DNA from: Phenylobacterium aquaticum
Lineage (GTDB): Bacteria > Pseudomonadota > Alphaproteobacteria > Caulobacterales > Caulobacteraceae
Length of the DNA stretch: 64,000 nt
Assembly: GCF_022695515.1 (NCBI RefSeq)
Contig: NZ_JALDPT010000025.1
Location: 1-64,000 of the forward strand
Direction: 5' to 3'
Position numbers and translations under genes: made by a program. Under the pieces are notes generated by a model, which was not told the origin of the DNA, ran no database searches, and saw only the letters and a program-made list of their open reading frames with translations. Every line of letters starts with the position of its first letter. Within the stretch, counting starts at the first letter, position 1. Positions 30,175 to 40,183 of the stretch are shown piece by piece.

Positions 30175-30900
30175 ATGCCGTCCGCCGTCGCCAAACCCGC
30201 CCGAAAGTCCGCGCCCAAGCCGCCCGTGAAGCTCAAGGCCAAGCCCGGCGCCCGCCGGCTCAGCCCCGCCGAGCGCGCCCGGATCGAGGAGATCTTCCGC
30301 CGCTTCCAGGCCGAGACCGACGATCCGCGCACCGAGCTCGACTATGAAAGCCCCTATACCCTGGTGGTGGCCGTCGCCCTGTCGGCCCAGGCCACCGACG
30401 TCCAGGTGAACAAGGCCACCCGCAAGCTGTTCGAGGTCGCCCATACGCCCCAGGACATGCTGGCCCTGGGCGAAGAGGGGCTGATCCCCCTGATCTCCTC
30501 GATCGGCCTGTTCCGCACCAAGGCCAAGAACGTGCTGGCCGCGGCGAAGATCATCATGGAGCAGCATGGCGGCGAGGTGCCGCTCACCCGCGAGGCGCTT
30601 CAGGCCCTGCCCGGCGTCGGGCGAAAGACCGCCAGCGTGGTGCTGAACGAACTGCGCATCGAGCCGGCCATCGCCGTCGACACCCATGTCTTCCGGGTCT
30701 CCCATCGCCTGGGCCTGGCCTTCGGCAAGACCCCGGACCAGGTCGAGGCCGAGCTGATGGCCCTCGTGCCCGAGCCCTATCTGGTCCGCGCCCACCACTG
30801 GCTGATCCTGCACGGCCGCTATGTCTGCCTGGCGCGCAGGCCCAAGTGCGAGGCGTGCCTGATCGCCGACCTCTGCCCGTCGCGCGGCAAGGCGGACTGA
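30175..30900 (+). CDS. nth: Endonuclease III (Nth)
   Basis: 241 aa. DNA glycosylase/AP lyase that removes oxidised pyrimidines. Helix-hairpin-helix with catalytic Lys in LPGVGRKTASVVL, catalytic Asp in IAVDTHVFRV, and the C-terminal 4Fe-4S cluster C-x6-C-x2-C-x5-C (CLARRPKCEACLIADLC). The N-terminal about 30 residues are a basic Ala/Pro/Lys tail absent from E. coli Nth, so a later start is possible; none is marked by a better ribosome-binding site. Confidence 0.96.
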   Translation: MPSAVAKPARKSAPKPPVKLKAKPGARRLSPAERARIEEIFRRFQAETDDPRTELDYESPYTLVVAVALSAQATDVQVNKATRKLFEVAHTPQDMLALGEEGLIPLISSIGLFRTKAKNVLAAAKIIMEQHGGEVPLTREALQALPGVGRKTASVVLNELRIEPAIAVDTHVFRVSHRLGLAFGKTPDQVEAELMALVPEPYLVRAHHWLILHGRYVCLARRPKCEACLIADLCPSRGKAD

Positions 30901-30904
30901 GCCC

Positions 30905-31813
30905 ATGGCCGAGCGGCTGCCCCTCAACGGCCTGAGGGTCTTCGAGGCCGCCGCCCGGCTGGGCAGCTTCCTGCGCGCCGCCGACGAGCTCGCCATCACG
31001 CCGGGCGCGGTCAGCCGCCAGATCAAGACGCTGGAGATCGAGCTCGGCGTCCGCCTGTTCGAGCGGTTCAACCGCGCCGTCCGCCTGACCGAGGCCGGGG
31101 CCACCCTGGCCGTCGGCGTGCGCCAGGGCCTGGGCGTCATGGCCCAGGCGGTGGACCAGGCGCGCAGCCGGCGCGACGCCCCCGTGGTGATCTCGGCCAC
31201 TCCCTCGCTCGCCGCCCGCTGGCTGGCCGCGCGCCTCTATCGGTTCCAGGAGCGGCATCCCGGCATCGACATCCGGGTCTCGGCCAATGACACCCCCGTC
31301 GACCTGGCCCGCGACGGGGTGGACATCGCCCTGCGCTACGGCAAGGGCCCCTATGTCGGCCTGCACGCCACCCGCCTGGCCACCGCCCACCTGTTTCCGG
31401 TCTGCACCCCGGCCTTCGCCGCCGAGGCCGGGCTGAAGACCCCGGCCGATCTCACCCGGGTCAGCCTGATGCAGGACATCAACGCCTTCGGGGAGGAGCC
31501 GGTCTGGTCCGACTGGCTGGCCGCCGCGGGGGTCGAGGGCGCGGCCGACGAACGGGGCGCCCGGTTCTCCAACACCTATCTGACCATCGAGGCGGTGCTG
31601 GCCGGGCGCGGCGTGGCCCTCGCCCACCGGGCCCTGGTGCTCGACGACCTGGCGTCGGGCCGGCTGATCCGGCCCTTCGACCTGGAGGTCGCCAGTCCCG
31701 CCAGCTACTGGGCCCTCAGCCTGCCCGAGCGCGCGGACCTGCCCCAGCTGCGCCGCTTCCGCGCCTGGCTGGTCGACCAGGCGGAGGCCGACGGCCTGCG
31801 GTCTTTCAAGTGA
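30905..31813 (+). CDS. LysR-family transcriptional regulator (GcvA-like)
   Basis: 302 aa. N-terminal HTH (LRVFEAAARLGSFLRAADELAITPGAVSRQIKTLEIELGVRLFERFNRAVRLTEAG), then a LysR substrate-binding domain. The GcvA/AmpR branch is suggested by WLAARLYRFQERHPGIDIRVS and DGVDIALRYGKG. Starts 4 nt after nth, but the usual LysR target, a divergent neighbour, is missing. Target and effector are unknown. Confidence 0.93.
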   Translation: MAERLPLNGLRVFEAAARLGSFLRAADELAITPGAVSRQIKTLEIELGVRLFERFNRAVRLTEAGATLAVGVRQGLGVMAQAVDQARSRRDAPVVISATPSLAARWLAARLYRFQERHPGIDIRVSANDTPVDLARDGVDIALRYGKGPYVGLHATRLATAHLFPVCTPAFAAEAGLKTPADLTRVSLMQDINAFGEEPVWSDWLAAAGVEGAADERGARFSNTYLTIEAVLAGRGVALAHRALVLDDLASGRLIRPFDLEVASPASYWALSLPERADLPQLRRFRAWLVDQAEADGLRSFK

Positions 31814-31907
31814 TCTGAAGTCAACTGAGCGGCCCCGTTCTCGTTTGTCCGGCCGCCCTGAAGCGCGCTTCCTGCGAGGGTCTTCCACACCCTAAAGGAG
31901 CCCTCCC

Positions 31908-32051
31908 ATGTCGAGCCCCGATTGCTTCCACGACACCCGTCCGGCCAAGGGCTGGCCGGAACGGATCGCCGTCTGGACCATCCTCGCCTTCCTGGTCGGC
32001 CTGCCCGCCGTCCTGGAAATCGCCATCTCGCTTCGCGACGGTCTGGGATGA
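31908..32051 (+). CDS. 47-aa single-TM small protein
   Basis: Begins at ATG 31908 with an AAAGGAG ribosome-binding site 7 nt upstream. The product has a hydrophilic N-terminus ([18 protein letters not shown]), one TM helix ([20 protein letters not shown]) and a short charged end (SLRDGLG). Strong initiation signals and clear topology support a real small membrane protein; not recognised. It lies between the LysR gene and the kinase. Confidence 0.55.
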   Translation: MSSPDCFHDTRPAKGWPERIAVWTILAFLVGLPAVLEIAISLRDGLG

Positions 32052-32158
32052 GGCCGGCCGCCGCGGGGCTGCGCCAATCCGTCGCGGCAGGGTGTGGGCG
32101 GCCCCGTTAACACCCGTCGGCCTAGGCTCGTTCGGTCTGTTGGGAGCGCACCGCCACC

Positions 32159-33831
32159 ATGACCGCCGACCTCGCCGCGGACGCCGAATGGGTCCAGATC
32201 TTCCAGGATCGGCGCCGCACCCTGCCTTTCAGGCTCGGTCTCTGCACGGTCGCCGCGGCCTGTATCGGGCCCTTCACCGACCTGCGCATGGTGGCCCTGT
32301 GGCTGACCCTGTTCGTCGCGATCCAGCTCACGGAATGGCGTCTGGGGCCGGTGACGCACCAGCGCCGCATCGGCTTCCTGCTGCTCCTGCTCAGCAATAC
32401 GGTGGTCGCCGCCCCGGCGATCTTCGACGTCACGGCGTTCGGCGCCTGGGGCTCGGCCGTTTCGGTCGCCCTGGTGGCCGGAATCCTGGCGATCGGGGTG
32501 GCGGGCGCGCGCAGCGCGCCCCTGGCCTTTGCGGCCTCGGCGATCCCGTCCGCGGCCTATCTCACCGCCATTCCGCTGTTCGCCCTGTCCGTCGGCGCCG
32601 CGCCGCGCGACGTCTTCCTGATGGCCATCAACGGGCCGCTGCTGCTGACCGCGGCCTATGTCGGCTGGCGGGCCCAGGCCGGCGCCCTGCTCGGCGAGGC
32701 CAAGGCCGCGCGCGGGCCGAGCGCGCCGACGCCGCCAAGTCCGCCTTTGTCGCCATGGTCGGCCATGAACTGCGCACGCCGATCTCCGCCCTGCTGGCCG
32801 GTGTGGCGGAGGCCTCGCGCGCCACCACCCTGGACGACGCCGCCGACCATCTGCGGCTGGTGGACCACGCCGGCCGGATGATGCGCACCCTGCTGAACGA
32901 TCTGCTGGACTTCTCCAAGCTCGAGGCCGGCAAGCTCTCGGTCGTGGCTGAGCCCTTCGACCTCGCCCGGCTGCATTGCGAGACCACGGCCTTCTGGGCG
33001 CCCGAGGCGCGCGCCCGGGGCCTCACCTTCACGGTGGAGGGCGGTCCCGCCCAGCCGGTCTGGCTCATGGGCGATGGGGTTCGCGTCCGCCAGGTCCTCA
33101 ACAACCTGATCTCCAACGCCCTCAAGTTCACCACCGACGGCGGGGTGATCCTGTCCATCCGCGCCCCCGACGCCCAGGGCGGACTCAGCCTGGCGGTGAT
33201 CGATTCCGGGCCGGGCCTGACGCCGGAACAGGCCGAGGGCCTGTTCAACCCCTTTCACCAGGCCCATGCCGGCGTGGCGCGCACCCACGGCGGCACCGGG
33301 CTCGGCCTGTCGATCAGTCGCGACCTCGCCCGGCTGATGGGCGGCGACCTGACCCTCGCGGCGCGGCCGGGCCATGGCTGCGTCTTCACCTTCACCGCCC
33401 CCCTGGTGGCGGCGGAGGCGCCGGGGGCCGAACCCGTCGGGGCGCCGGCCGATCCGGCGGAGGCGCGGTCGGGCCTGCGCATCCTGCTGGCCGACGACCA
33501 CGAGGTGAACCGCCGCGCCTTCGCCCTGATGCTCGGGCCGGTCACCTCGGAACTGGTCTGTGTCGAGGACGGCGAGGCCGCCCTGCGCGCGGCCAATGAC
33601 GGCGACTTCGACCTGATCCTGCTCGACCTCAACATGCCGAAGATGGGCGGACTGGAGGCCGCGCGGCGCCTGACCGCCCAGGCCGGCGGCCCGCCGATCC
33701 TGGCGCTCACCGCCTCCGTGGCGCCGGAGGACATCGACGCCTGCGCGGCGGCCGGCATGTCCGGCTTCGTCGCCAAGCCGGTGGAGCCCGCCGAACTCTA
33801 CGCCGCCATCGAGGCCGCGCTCGCGGCCTGA
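32159..33831 (+). CDS. Membrane hybrid sensor histidine kinase, split by an apparent 1-bp deletion
   Basis: About 557 aa if repaired. The N-terminal part has about six hydrophobic helices (residues 25-180), then HisKA with phospho-His in [16 protein letters not shown], HATPase ([26 protein letters not shown]) and a receiver with Asp in [13 protein letters not shown]. The membrane part is in frame with 32159 but the kinase part is one frame back; the switch lies at about 32706-32716 in a GC-rich run. Both parts are well preserved, so error is more likely than decay. No dedicated response regulator is adjacent. Confidence 0.87.
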
Positions 33832-33915
33832 GCGGATCGGTCAGATCTGTGCGGAATAGGCTTGACCAAATGCCGTCCCGGGCGCGTGATCACGCTTCCG
33901 TGATCGGAGGGCGTC

Positions 33916-34485
33916 ATGTGCTTCAAGGCTCTGCTTGTCGGCCTGGCCCTGCTGCTCGGCGGCTGCAATCGGGTCTATTCGCACCAGCCGCTGTTCCATG
34001 ACGCGACCGGTCTGCCGGCGATCCGGGCGGGGACTTGGCAATGGGGCGGACCACACTCGATCACCACGCCGGTCCGCTCATCCTTTCGCATTCGCGCCGA
34101 TGGGCGGATGTTGCTGATCGACAGAGACGGGTCCCCTAGGCGAATGCGGCTGTTTCCCGGCGACCCGCTGATCGTCCAGATGAGTCCGGCGCCCCACGAG
34201 ACCGGCTACTTCTATTTCGGCGCTCGGGTCCGCACCCGCGACGCTTCGGGGAGGGCGACCGGGCTGAGCGTCTGGCCGGTCGACTGCGGCCCCCCGCCCG
34301 GCGACGGCGGTCCAGAACAGTTTGTGTCACCGACGCCCTTCCCGGACCTCCTGGTCGACGGCGACAACTGCCTGGCCTGGACGCCGGAGGCGGTTCGCAA
34401 CGCCGCTCGCGCCAGCGAGGCCTTGGAACCGGCGATGGATCTCGTCTGGCGGCCGGTCAGGGCGCGGCGCGCACCGGGACGCTGA
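33916..34485 (+). CDS. Putative lipoprotein of unknown function
   Basis: 189 aa. Lipobox LLGGC with Cys at about residue 18 after a short hydrophobic signal, so likely lipidated. The rest (YSHQPLFHDATGLPAIRAGTWQW; YFYFGARVRTRD; LLVDGDNCLAWTPEAV) is not recognised. GGAGG ribosome-binding site ahead of ATG 33916. Its 3' end overlaps the convergent cyclophilin gene by 29 nt, which is unusual and could mean the last codons of one gene are longer than in homologues. Confidence 0.82.
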   Translation: MCFKALLVGLALLLGGCNRVYSHQPLFHDATGLPAIRAGTWQWGGPHSITTPVRSSFRIRADGRMLLIDRDGSPRRMRLFPGDPLIVQMSPAPHETGYFYFGARVRTRDASGRATGLSVWPVDCGPPPGDGGPEQFVSPTPFPDLLVDGDNCLAWTPEAVRNAARASEALEPAMDLVWRPVRARRAPGR

Positions 34486-35260
34486 CGTCGCAAATGCTGA
34501 AGTCGGCCCCCCGGGCCTTGCGGACCTTGGCGACCAGGGCGGCGAAGGCGGGGCCCTTCTCGTTCAGAACCTCCAGCTTCGGTCGCTCGGCGGGCGGCAG
34601 GTCGATGGCGACCCGCACCCGCACCATCTTGTCAGGCTTGGCCGGCGGTTCGCCCACGGCGACGGCGCGGACCACGTCGAGACCCGAAACCACCTGGCCC
34701 CAGACCGTATAGTCCCGGTCCAGCCGGCGGCTTGCGTCCCGCATGAAGAAGATCTCGCTGTTGGCGCTGCCGGGCGCCTCCTGGCGGCCCATGCCGGCGG
34801 TTCCGGGACAATAGGCGCCCCAGGCGCGAAGCTTGCCGTCCTTGGACCGCGCCAGTTCCGAGGTCGCCACCATCTCCACCGGGCTCGATCCGACGAAGCC
34901 CGAGGTCCCGTCGCTGGCCCGGCGCGCCACCGCCAGGTCGCCCGGCGCCAGGCGGAAGGTGAATTCCGGGGGAAGGTCCGGATGGCTGGAGACCCCGCCG
35001 TCGTGATTATTGGGATTGCCGGTCTGGTCGACGAAATGGTCGATCACCCGGTGGAACAGGAGGCCGTCATAGACCCCTTCGCGGGCCAGCAGCCTGATCC
35101 GCTCGACCGCCAGGGGCGCAAGGTCGGGGCGCATCTCCACCACCATCCGCCCCTGGGTGGTGTCGATCACTAGGGTCTGGGCGGGATCGAGCGGACGCCA
35201 GTCGGCGGGCGCCGCGGCGATCAGGGGCAGGGCGGCGAGGGCGGCGAAGAGGGTGCGCAT
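34457..35260 (-). CDS. Secreted peptidyl-prolyl cis-trans isomerase (cyclophilin type)
   Basis: 267 aa. Signal peptide (MRTLFAALAALPLIAAAPA), then a bacterial cyclophilin domain: TTQGRMVVEMRPDLAPLAVERIRLLAREGVYDGLLFHRVIDHFVDQTGNP with catalytic Arg in FHRVI, and YTVWGQVVSGLDVVRAV. The middle loop (about residues 100-150) is longer than in PpiA. Assists periplasmic folding. Ends with about 50 residues beyond the domain. Confidence 0.93.
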   Translation of the reverse strand: MRTLFAALAALPLIAAAPADWRPLDPAQTLVIDTTQGRMVVEMRPDLAPLAVERIRLLAREGVYDGLLFHRVIDHFVDQTGNPNNHDGGVSSHPDLPPEFTFRLAPGDLAVARRASDGTSGFVGSSPVEMVATSELARSKDGKLRAWGAYCPGTAGMGRQEAPGSANSEIFFMRDASRRLDRDYTVWGQVVSGLDVVRAVAVGEPPAKPDKMVRVRVAIDLPPAERPKLEVLNEKGPAFAALVAKVRKARGADFSICDVSVPVRAAP

Positions 35261-35309
35261 GCGCGCGAGCTTGGCCCAGGCCGGCGCACGCCGCCAGCCG
35301 CATATGGAT

Positions 35310-35432
35310 CGCCCTCCCCCCGCGGGGCGGGGAGAGGGCGGGATGAGGGGTGCGAATATTCAGCTGGGGCTCGCCGGATTTCAGCAAAGTTCCCCTCACC
35401 CCCACTCCCCCCGCCGTGCAGGGGGAGTGGGA
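35310..35432. repeat. Inverted intergenic repeat (family A)
   Basis: Left arm CGCCCTCCCCCCGCGGGGCGGGGAGAGGGCGGGATGAGGGG (35310-35350), right arm TCCCCTCACCCCCACTCCCCCCGCCGTGCAGGGGGAGTGGGA (about 35391-35432). The arms carry the same GAGGGG/CCCCTC ends as the repeats at 25421 and 29507. Lies between two leftward genes. Confidence 0.8.
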
Positions 35433-35439
35433 AGCCGGT

Positions 35440-35733
35440 CTAGGTGATGCGCTTGACGCTCACCGGGTCGCTGCCGGGGAAGCTCTCCTCAAGGCCTTCG
35501 TCGAGCAGGGCCTCCTGGCGGTTCTCGGCCTCGGCCTCCTTGTCGGCCAGCTGGTCGTGCTTCTCGTCGTCCTTCAGGGCTTCGGCTGGCCGGGCGTGGG
35601 GGACCTCGATGTGGCGGTCCTCCAGCTGGGCGCGGCCCTCGACCGCGGAATCCGCGGCGCTGCCGCCGGAGCCGTGGCTGAAGGCGCGCTTCTCGTCCTT
35701 GCGGGTGTTGGGCACAGGCGTGGAGTTCGACAT
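35440..35733 (-). CDS. Small acidic hydrophilic protein with ESFPGSDP motif
   Basis: 97 aa, highly charged and probably disordered (LKDDEKHDQLADKEAEAENRQEAL). Its C-terminus carries DEGLEESFPGSDPVSV, a motif seen in many short alphaproteobacterial proteins linked to general stress response; function unknown. Start at ATG 35733 with AAGGAGAG just upstream. The frame is open to 36087 but that part lacks homologous character. Confidence 0.78.
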   Translation of the reverse strand: MSNSTPVPNTRKDEKRAFSHGSGGSAADSAVEGRAQLEDRHIEVPHARPAEALKDDEKHDQLADKEAEAENRQEALLDEGLEESFPGSDPVSVKRIT

Positions 35734-35780
35734 GGATCTCTCCTTGAGGTGGGCGCCGGTCGCACCGGCCGTTCCCTCTC

Positions 35781-36347
35781 TCAACGCCCCGCCGCGCGAA
35801 GCGGTTGCCCCGCGGCGACCCAGCCTTGCGCGTTGCGCAGGCGAATGCCGCTGGCGTGCAGGCTGGAGGACCAGACGTCCTTCAGCGGCAAAAGGCTCTC
35901 CATCAATCTCAATTCGACGCCCAGGGCGGCGAGCGCGGCGGGCAGGTCGGTCAGGGTCTCGACCGCGTCGGGCGTCACCGCCTGGCGGCTGACCCACATG
36001 CCGGCGTCCCTGAGGCTCTCGAAGCTCTCGGCCGGCAGGGCGTAGCGGTGGATCACCCCGGTCTTCAGCCGCTCGAACCAGGCCCATTCCACATAGGCGA
36101 CCATGGCGGGACGCCCCGGCCCCATCCAGCGGTCGATATCGGCCTCGGCGGACCCGGGCTCGGCCCAGATGAGGATGCGCGGGCAGTCGCGGGGAAAGCT
36201 GTACATCGCCTGGCGGGGGGCGTCGATCGCCCAGACCAGGGGCCCGTTCAGCCAGTCCATGCCGGGCGCCCGCTCGGCCGGGACCTGCACGGGCCGCGGA
36301 TCGAACCGCGCGATGGTCGGGTCGTCGGAGAAGTGGAACAGCGCCAT
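35781..36347 (-). CDS. DUF6886-like protein
   Basis: 188 aa. The N-terminus ALFHFSDDPTIARFDPRPV and then WAIDAPRQAMYSFPRDCPRILIW and FERLKTGVIHRYALP are typical of the DUF6886 family. No TM or signal. The DNA- or RNA-binding or ADP-ribosyl links sometimes suggested for proteins with a FHFSxD start are not proven. Divergent from the PfkB kinase gene. Confidence 0.82.
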   Translation of the reverse strand: MALFHFSDDPTIARFDPRPVQVPAERAPGMDWLNGPLVWAIDAPRQAMYSFPRDCPRILIWAEPGSAEADIDRWMGPGRPAMVAYVEWAWFERLKTGVIHRYALPAESFESLRDAGMWVSRQAVTPDAVETLTDLPAALAALGVELRLMESLLPLKDVWSSSLHASGIRLRNAQGWVAAGQPLRAAGR

Positions 36348-36469
36348 GGTCGAGCTTAAGCCGCCGGGAAGGGTTTGAAGCGCATAAGCTTAAGTCCCCG
36401 CGCGCGTTGCCCGCCAGGGTCTTTGCCTGTAGTCAGCCGCTGCCTGTCCCTCCGGAACCGTTCGCCCTC

Positions 36470-37459
36470 ATGTCCGAACTCTACGACGTCGCCGCCATCG
36501 GCAACGCCATCGTCGATGTCATAGCCCCGGCCGATGACGCCTTCCTGACGGAGCTCGCCCTCGACAAGGGGGCCATGATGCTGGTCGATGAGGCCCGCAG
36601 CGCCCTGCTGTACGAGCGCATGGCGGCCGGGGTGGAGACCTCCGGCGGCTCGGCCGGCAACACCATCGCCGGGATCGCCAGCCTGGGCGGCCGCGCGGCC
36701 TATCTAGGCAAGGTGGCCAACGACCAGCTGGGCGACGTCTTCCGCCATGACATGCGCGCCATCGGCGCCCATTTTGACACCCCGCCCCTGATCGGCGGCC
36801 CGTCCACGGCCCGCAGCCTTATCAATGTGACGCCCGACGGCGAGCGGACCATGTGCACCTATCTGGGCGCCTCGACCGAGTTCACCGCCGACGACATCGA
36901 CCCCGCCGTCATCGAGGCGGCGAAGATCGTCTATCTGGAAGGCTATCTGTTCGACGCCGAGGCCGCGCGCCGCGCCTTCGCCAAGGCGGCGGGTCATGCC
37001 CGCGGCGCCGGCCGTCTGCTGGCGCTGACGCTCTCCGACGGCTTCGTGGTCGATCGCCACCGGGCCGGCCTCCTGGGCTTCATCGAGAGCCAGGTCGACC
37101 TGGTCTTCGCCAATGACACCGAACTGACCGCCCTGTTCGAGACCGACGATTTCCACGCGGCCCTGGCCCAGCTCCGCCCCCATGTGAAGCTCGCAGCCGT
37201 CACCCGCGGCGCCCAGGGCTCGGTGATCATCCAGGGCGACGAAACCGTCGCGGTTCCGGCCTATCCGGTCGAGAAAGTCGTGGACACGACCGGCGCGGGC
37301 GACCAATACGCAGCCGGGTTCATGTACGGCCTCGCCAAGGGCCGGTCGCTGGAGATCTGCGGCCGCCTCGGCTCGCTGGCGGCGTCGGAAGTGATCTCGC
37401 ATTACGGCCCAAGGCCGCAGGTCTCGCTCAAGGACCTGGCGGCCGCGAAAGGACTTTAG
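36470..37459 (+). CDS. PfkB-family kinase, adenosine kinase-like
   Basis: 329 aa. Ribokinase fold: N-terminal substrate region [47 protein letters not shown], and the C-terminal ATP/anion-hole motif [13 protein letters not shown] with catalytic Asp. Closest in type to adenosine kinases (purine salvage), but a sugar or nucleoside substrate cannot be excluded. ATG 36470. Ends 2 nt before hisB, so probably co-transcribed with the his genes. Confidence 0.92.
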   Translation: MSELYDVAAIGNAIVDVIAPADDAFLTELALDKGAMMLVDEARSALLYERMAAGVETSGGSAGNTIAGIASLGGRAAYLGKVANDQLGDVFRHDMRAIGAHFDTPPLIGGPSTARSLINVTPDGERTMCTYLGASTEFTADDIDPAVIEAAKIVYLEGYLFDAEAARRAFAKAAGHARGAGRLLALTLSDGFVVDRHRAGLLGFIESQVDLVFANDTELTALFETDDFHAALAQLRPHVKLAAVTRGAQGSVIIQGDETVAVPAYPVEKVVDTTGAGDQYAAGFMYGLAKGRSLEICGRLGSLAASEVISHYGPRPQVSLKDLAAAKGL

Positions 37460-37461
37460 GG

Positions 37462-38052
37462 ATGGCCCGCACGGCCGAGGTGGTCCGCGAGACCAAGGAG
37501 ACCCAGATCACGGTGCGCGTGGATCTGGACGGCTCCGGCGTATCCGATGTCCAGACCGGGATCGGCTTCTTCGATCACATGCTGGACGCCTTCGCCCGCC
37601 ATGGCGGGATCGACCTCCATGTCCGCGCCACCGGCGACCTGCATATCGACTTCCACCACACGGTGGAGGATGTCGGCATCGTGCTGGGCCAGGCGATTCA
37701 CAAGGCGCTGGACGGCTTCAAGGGCGTGCGCCGCTTCGGCAACGCCTATATCCCCATGGACGAGACCCTGACGCGCTGCGCCATTGATCTGTCCAACCGG
37801 CCCTATCTGGTCTGGAAGGTGGCCTTCAAGACCCCGAAGATCGGCGACTTCGACACCGAGCTGTTCAAGGAGTTCCACCACGCCTTCGCCATGAACTGCG
37901 GCGCCTGCGTGCATCTGGAGACCCTCTACGGGGACAACTCCCACCACATCGCCGAGAGCGGCTTCAAGGCCCTGGCCCGCGCCCTGCGCACCGCTGTCGA
38001 GCTCGACCCCAAGACCCACGGCCACGCCCCCTCCACCAAGGGCGTGCTCTAG
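37462..38052 (+). CDS. hisB: Imidazoleglycerol-phosphate dehydratase HisB
   Basis: 196 aa, monofunctional (no N-terminal phosphatase domain). Sixth step of histidine synthesis. Metal-binding motifs [15 protein letters not shown] and [16 protein letters not shown], and [17 protein letters not shown]. First of hisB-hisH-hisA-hisF-hisE. Confidence 0.97.
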   Translation: MARTAEVVRETKETQITVRVDLDGSGVSDVQTGIGFFDHMLDAFARHGGIDLHVRATGDLHIDFHHTVEDVGIVLGQAIHKALDGFKGVRRFGNAYIPMDETLTRCAIDLSNRPYLVWKVAFKTPKIGDFDTELFKEFHHAFAMNCGACVHLETLYGDNSHHIAESGFKALARALRTAVELDPKTHGHAPSTKGVL

Positions 38053-38061
38053 GATTTTCCC

Positions 38062-38697
38062 ATGCAGAGCGTCGCCCTGATCGACTACGGGTCGGGCAAC
38101 CTTCGCTCGGCCGAAAAGGCCCTGATCCGCGCCGCGGAGGGGTCCGCCGAGATCGTTGTCACCTGTGATCCCGAAACCATCGCCCGCGCCGACCGCATCC
38201 TGTTGCCCGGCGTCGGCGCCTTCGCGGCCTGCATGCGGGCCTTCGAGAGCCGCCCCGGCCTGGTCGAGGCGATGGCCGAGGCCGTGCACGTCAAGGGCCG
38301 TCCCTTCCTGGGCGTCTGTGTCGGCATGCAGCTGGTGGCGACCCGCGGCCTGGAGTTCGGCGAGACCAAGGGTCTCGGCTGGATCCCCGGCGACGTGCGC
38401 CGGATCGAACCGAACGATCCGCACGCCAAGGTTCCGCATATGGGCTGGAACGGGCTCACCCGCCTGTCCGGCCCCCCCTTCCTCGCAGAGATCGGCGAGG
38501 GCACCCCCATGTACTTCACCCACTCCTTCGCCATCTTTCCGGATGACGACCGGGACGTCGCGGCCTGGGTCGACCATGGCGGGGAATTCCCCGCCGCGGT
38601 CGCCAAGGGCAATGTGGCGGGCGTGCAGTTCCACCCTGAAAAATCCCAAAGCGCCGGGCTCGCCCTGCTGGCGCGGTTCCTGGAGTGGCGACCGTGA
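38062..38697 (+). CDS. hisH: Imidazole glycerol phosphate synthase glutaminase subunit HisH
   Basis: 211 aa. Class I glutamine amidotransferase that supplies ammonia to HisF. Oxyanion strand and catalytic Cys in LGVCVGMQLV, His and Glu in VQFHPEKSQ. Starts 9 nt after hisB. Its stop is overlapped by the hisA start. Confidence 0.97.
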   Translation: MQSVALIDYGSGNLRSAEKALIRAAEGSAEIVVTCDPETIARADRILLPGVGAFAACMRAFESRPGLVEAMAEAVHVKGRPFLGVCVGMQLVATRGLEFGETKGLGWIPGDVRRIEPNDPHAKVPHMGWNGLTRLSGPPFLAEIGEGTPMYFTHSFAIFPDDDRDVAAWVDHGGEFPAAVAKGNVAGVQFHPEKSQSAGLALLARFLEWRP

Positions 38698-39416
38698 TCC
38701 TCTATCCCGCGATCGATCTGAAGGACGGCGAATGCGTTCGCGTCCTGCACGGCGACCTCGACACCGCCACGGTGTTCAACACCTCCCCCGCCGACCAGGC
38801 GCGCCAGTGGGCCGATAGCGGCTTCCACTGGGTGCACGTGGTCGACCTCAACGGCGCGGTCCAGGGCAAGGCGGTCAATGAAAAGGCGGTCGAGGCGATC
38901 CTCGAGGCCGTCTCCATCCCGGTCCAGCTGGGCGGCGGCATCCGCTCCATCCGCGACGTCGAGCGCTGGATCGAGGCGGGTGTCTCCCGCGTGATCCTGG
39001 GCACGGTGGCGGTCACCAAGCCCGAGATCGTCAAGGAAGCCGCCCGCAAGTGGCCGGAACAGATCGCCGTCAGCGTCGATGTGCGCGGCGGCAAGGTGGC
39101 GACCCAGGGCTGGACCGAAAGCTCCGACCTCGACGCGGTCACCGTGGCCAAGCGCTTCGAGGATGTCGGCGTCGGCGCCCTGATCATCACCGACATCGAC
39201 CGTGACGGCACGGTCATGGGCTTCAATGTCGAGGCCTTTGGGGCCATCGCCGATGCGGTCTCCATCCCCGTCATCGCCGCCGGCGGCCTGGCCACGGTGG
39301 ACGACATCGCCCGGCTGATCGCCCGCAAGGGCGCGCCCATCGCCGGCGCCGTCCTCGGCCGCGCTCTCTACAATGGCGCGATCGTTCCCGCCGAAGCCCT
39401 CAGGATCGCTGGCTGA
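38694..39416 (+). CDS. hisA: ProFAR isomerase HisA
   Basis: About 240 aa TIM barrel. Phosphate-binding loops [26 protein letters not shown] and GGLATVDDI; catalytic Asp in [11 protein letters not shown] and in TDIDRDGT. Start: GTG 38694 overlaps the hisH TGA (GTGA) and has GGAG 8 nt upstream, giving [12 protein letters not shown] as in other HisA; GTG 38685 would add three residues. Confidence 0.96.
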   Translation: MILYPAIDLKDGECVRVLHGDLDTATVFNTSPADQARQWADSGFHWVHVVDLNGAVQGKAVNEKAVEAILEAVSIPVQLGGGIRSIRDVERWIEAGVSRVILGTVAVTKPEIVKEAARKWPEQIAVSVDVRGGKVATQGWTESSDLDAVTVAKRFEDVGVGALIITDIDRDGTVMGFNVEAFGAIADAVSIPVIAAGGLATVDDIARLIARKGAPIAGAVLGRALYNGAIVPAEALRIAG

Positions 39417-40183
39417 TGCTGAAGGTCCGCGTCATCCCCTGTCTGGACGTCAAGGACGGCCGGGTGGTGAAGGGGGTCAATTTCGTCTCCCTGCGCGACG
39501 CCGGCGACCCGGTCGAACAGGCCACCGCCTATGACGCGGCCGGCGCCGACGAGCTGATGTTCCTCGACATCACCGCCAGCCACGAGCGTCGGGGCGCCAT
39601 CCTGGACGTCATCGCCCGGACGGCCGATGTCTGCTTCATGCCGCTCTCGGTGGGCGGCGGCATCCGCCAGGTGGAGGACGCCAGGCGTCTGCTGCTGGCC
39701 GGGGCCGACAAAATCAGCGTCAACACCGCCGCGGTCGAGCGCCGCGAGCTGGTCTCCGACTGCGCCGACGCCTTCGGATCCCAGGCCGTGGTCGTCGCCA
39801 TCGACGCCAAGCGCACCGGCGACCGCTGGCACGTCTTCACCTATGGCGGGCGCACCGACACCGGCCTCGACGTGGTCGACTACGCCGCCGACGTGGTCCG
39901 GCGCGGGGCGGGCGAGATCCTGCTCACCTCCATGGACCGCGACGGCGCCAAGATCGGCTATGACCTCGACCTCCTGAAGGCCATCACCGACGCCGTCTCC
40001 GTGCCGGTCATCGCCTCGGGCGGGGCGGGCAACGCCCAGCACATGGTCGACGCCGTGCTGCAGGGCGGAGCCGACGCGGTGCTGGCTGCGTCGATTTTCC
40101 ACTTCGGGGAAGTTTCCATCGGCGCGGTGAAACGGGCTGTGGCTGAGGCGCACATTCCTGTGCGCCTGACGGAGACCGTCTGA
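39416..40183 (+). CDS. hisF: Imidazole glycerol phosphate synthase cyclase subunit HisF
   Basis: 255 aa TIM barrel. Catalytic Asp residues in [15 protein letters not shown] and [27 protein letters not shown] phosphate loop. Pairs with HisH. Start overlaps hisA stop (TGATG). Confidence 0.97.
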   Translation: MLKVRVIPCLDVKDGRVVKGVNFVSLRDAGDPVEQATAYDAAGADELMFLDITASHERRGAILDVIARTADVCFMPLSVGGGIRQVEDARRLLLAGADKISVNTAAVERRELVSDCADAFGSQAVVVAIDAKRTGDRWHVFTYGGRTDTGLDVVDYAADVVRRGAGEILLTSMDRDGAKIGYDLDLLKAITDAVSVPVIASGGAGNAQHMVDAVLQGGADAVLAASIFHFGEVSIGAVKRAVAEAHIPVRLTETV

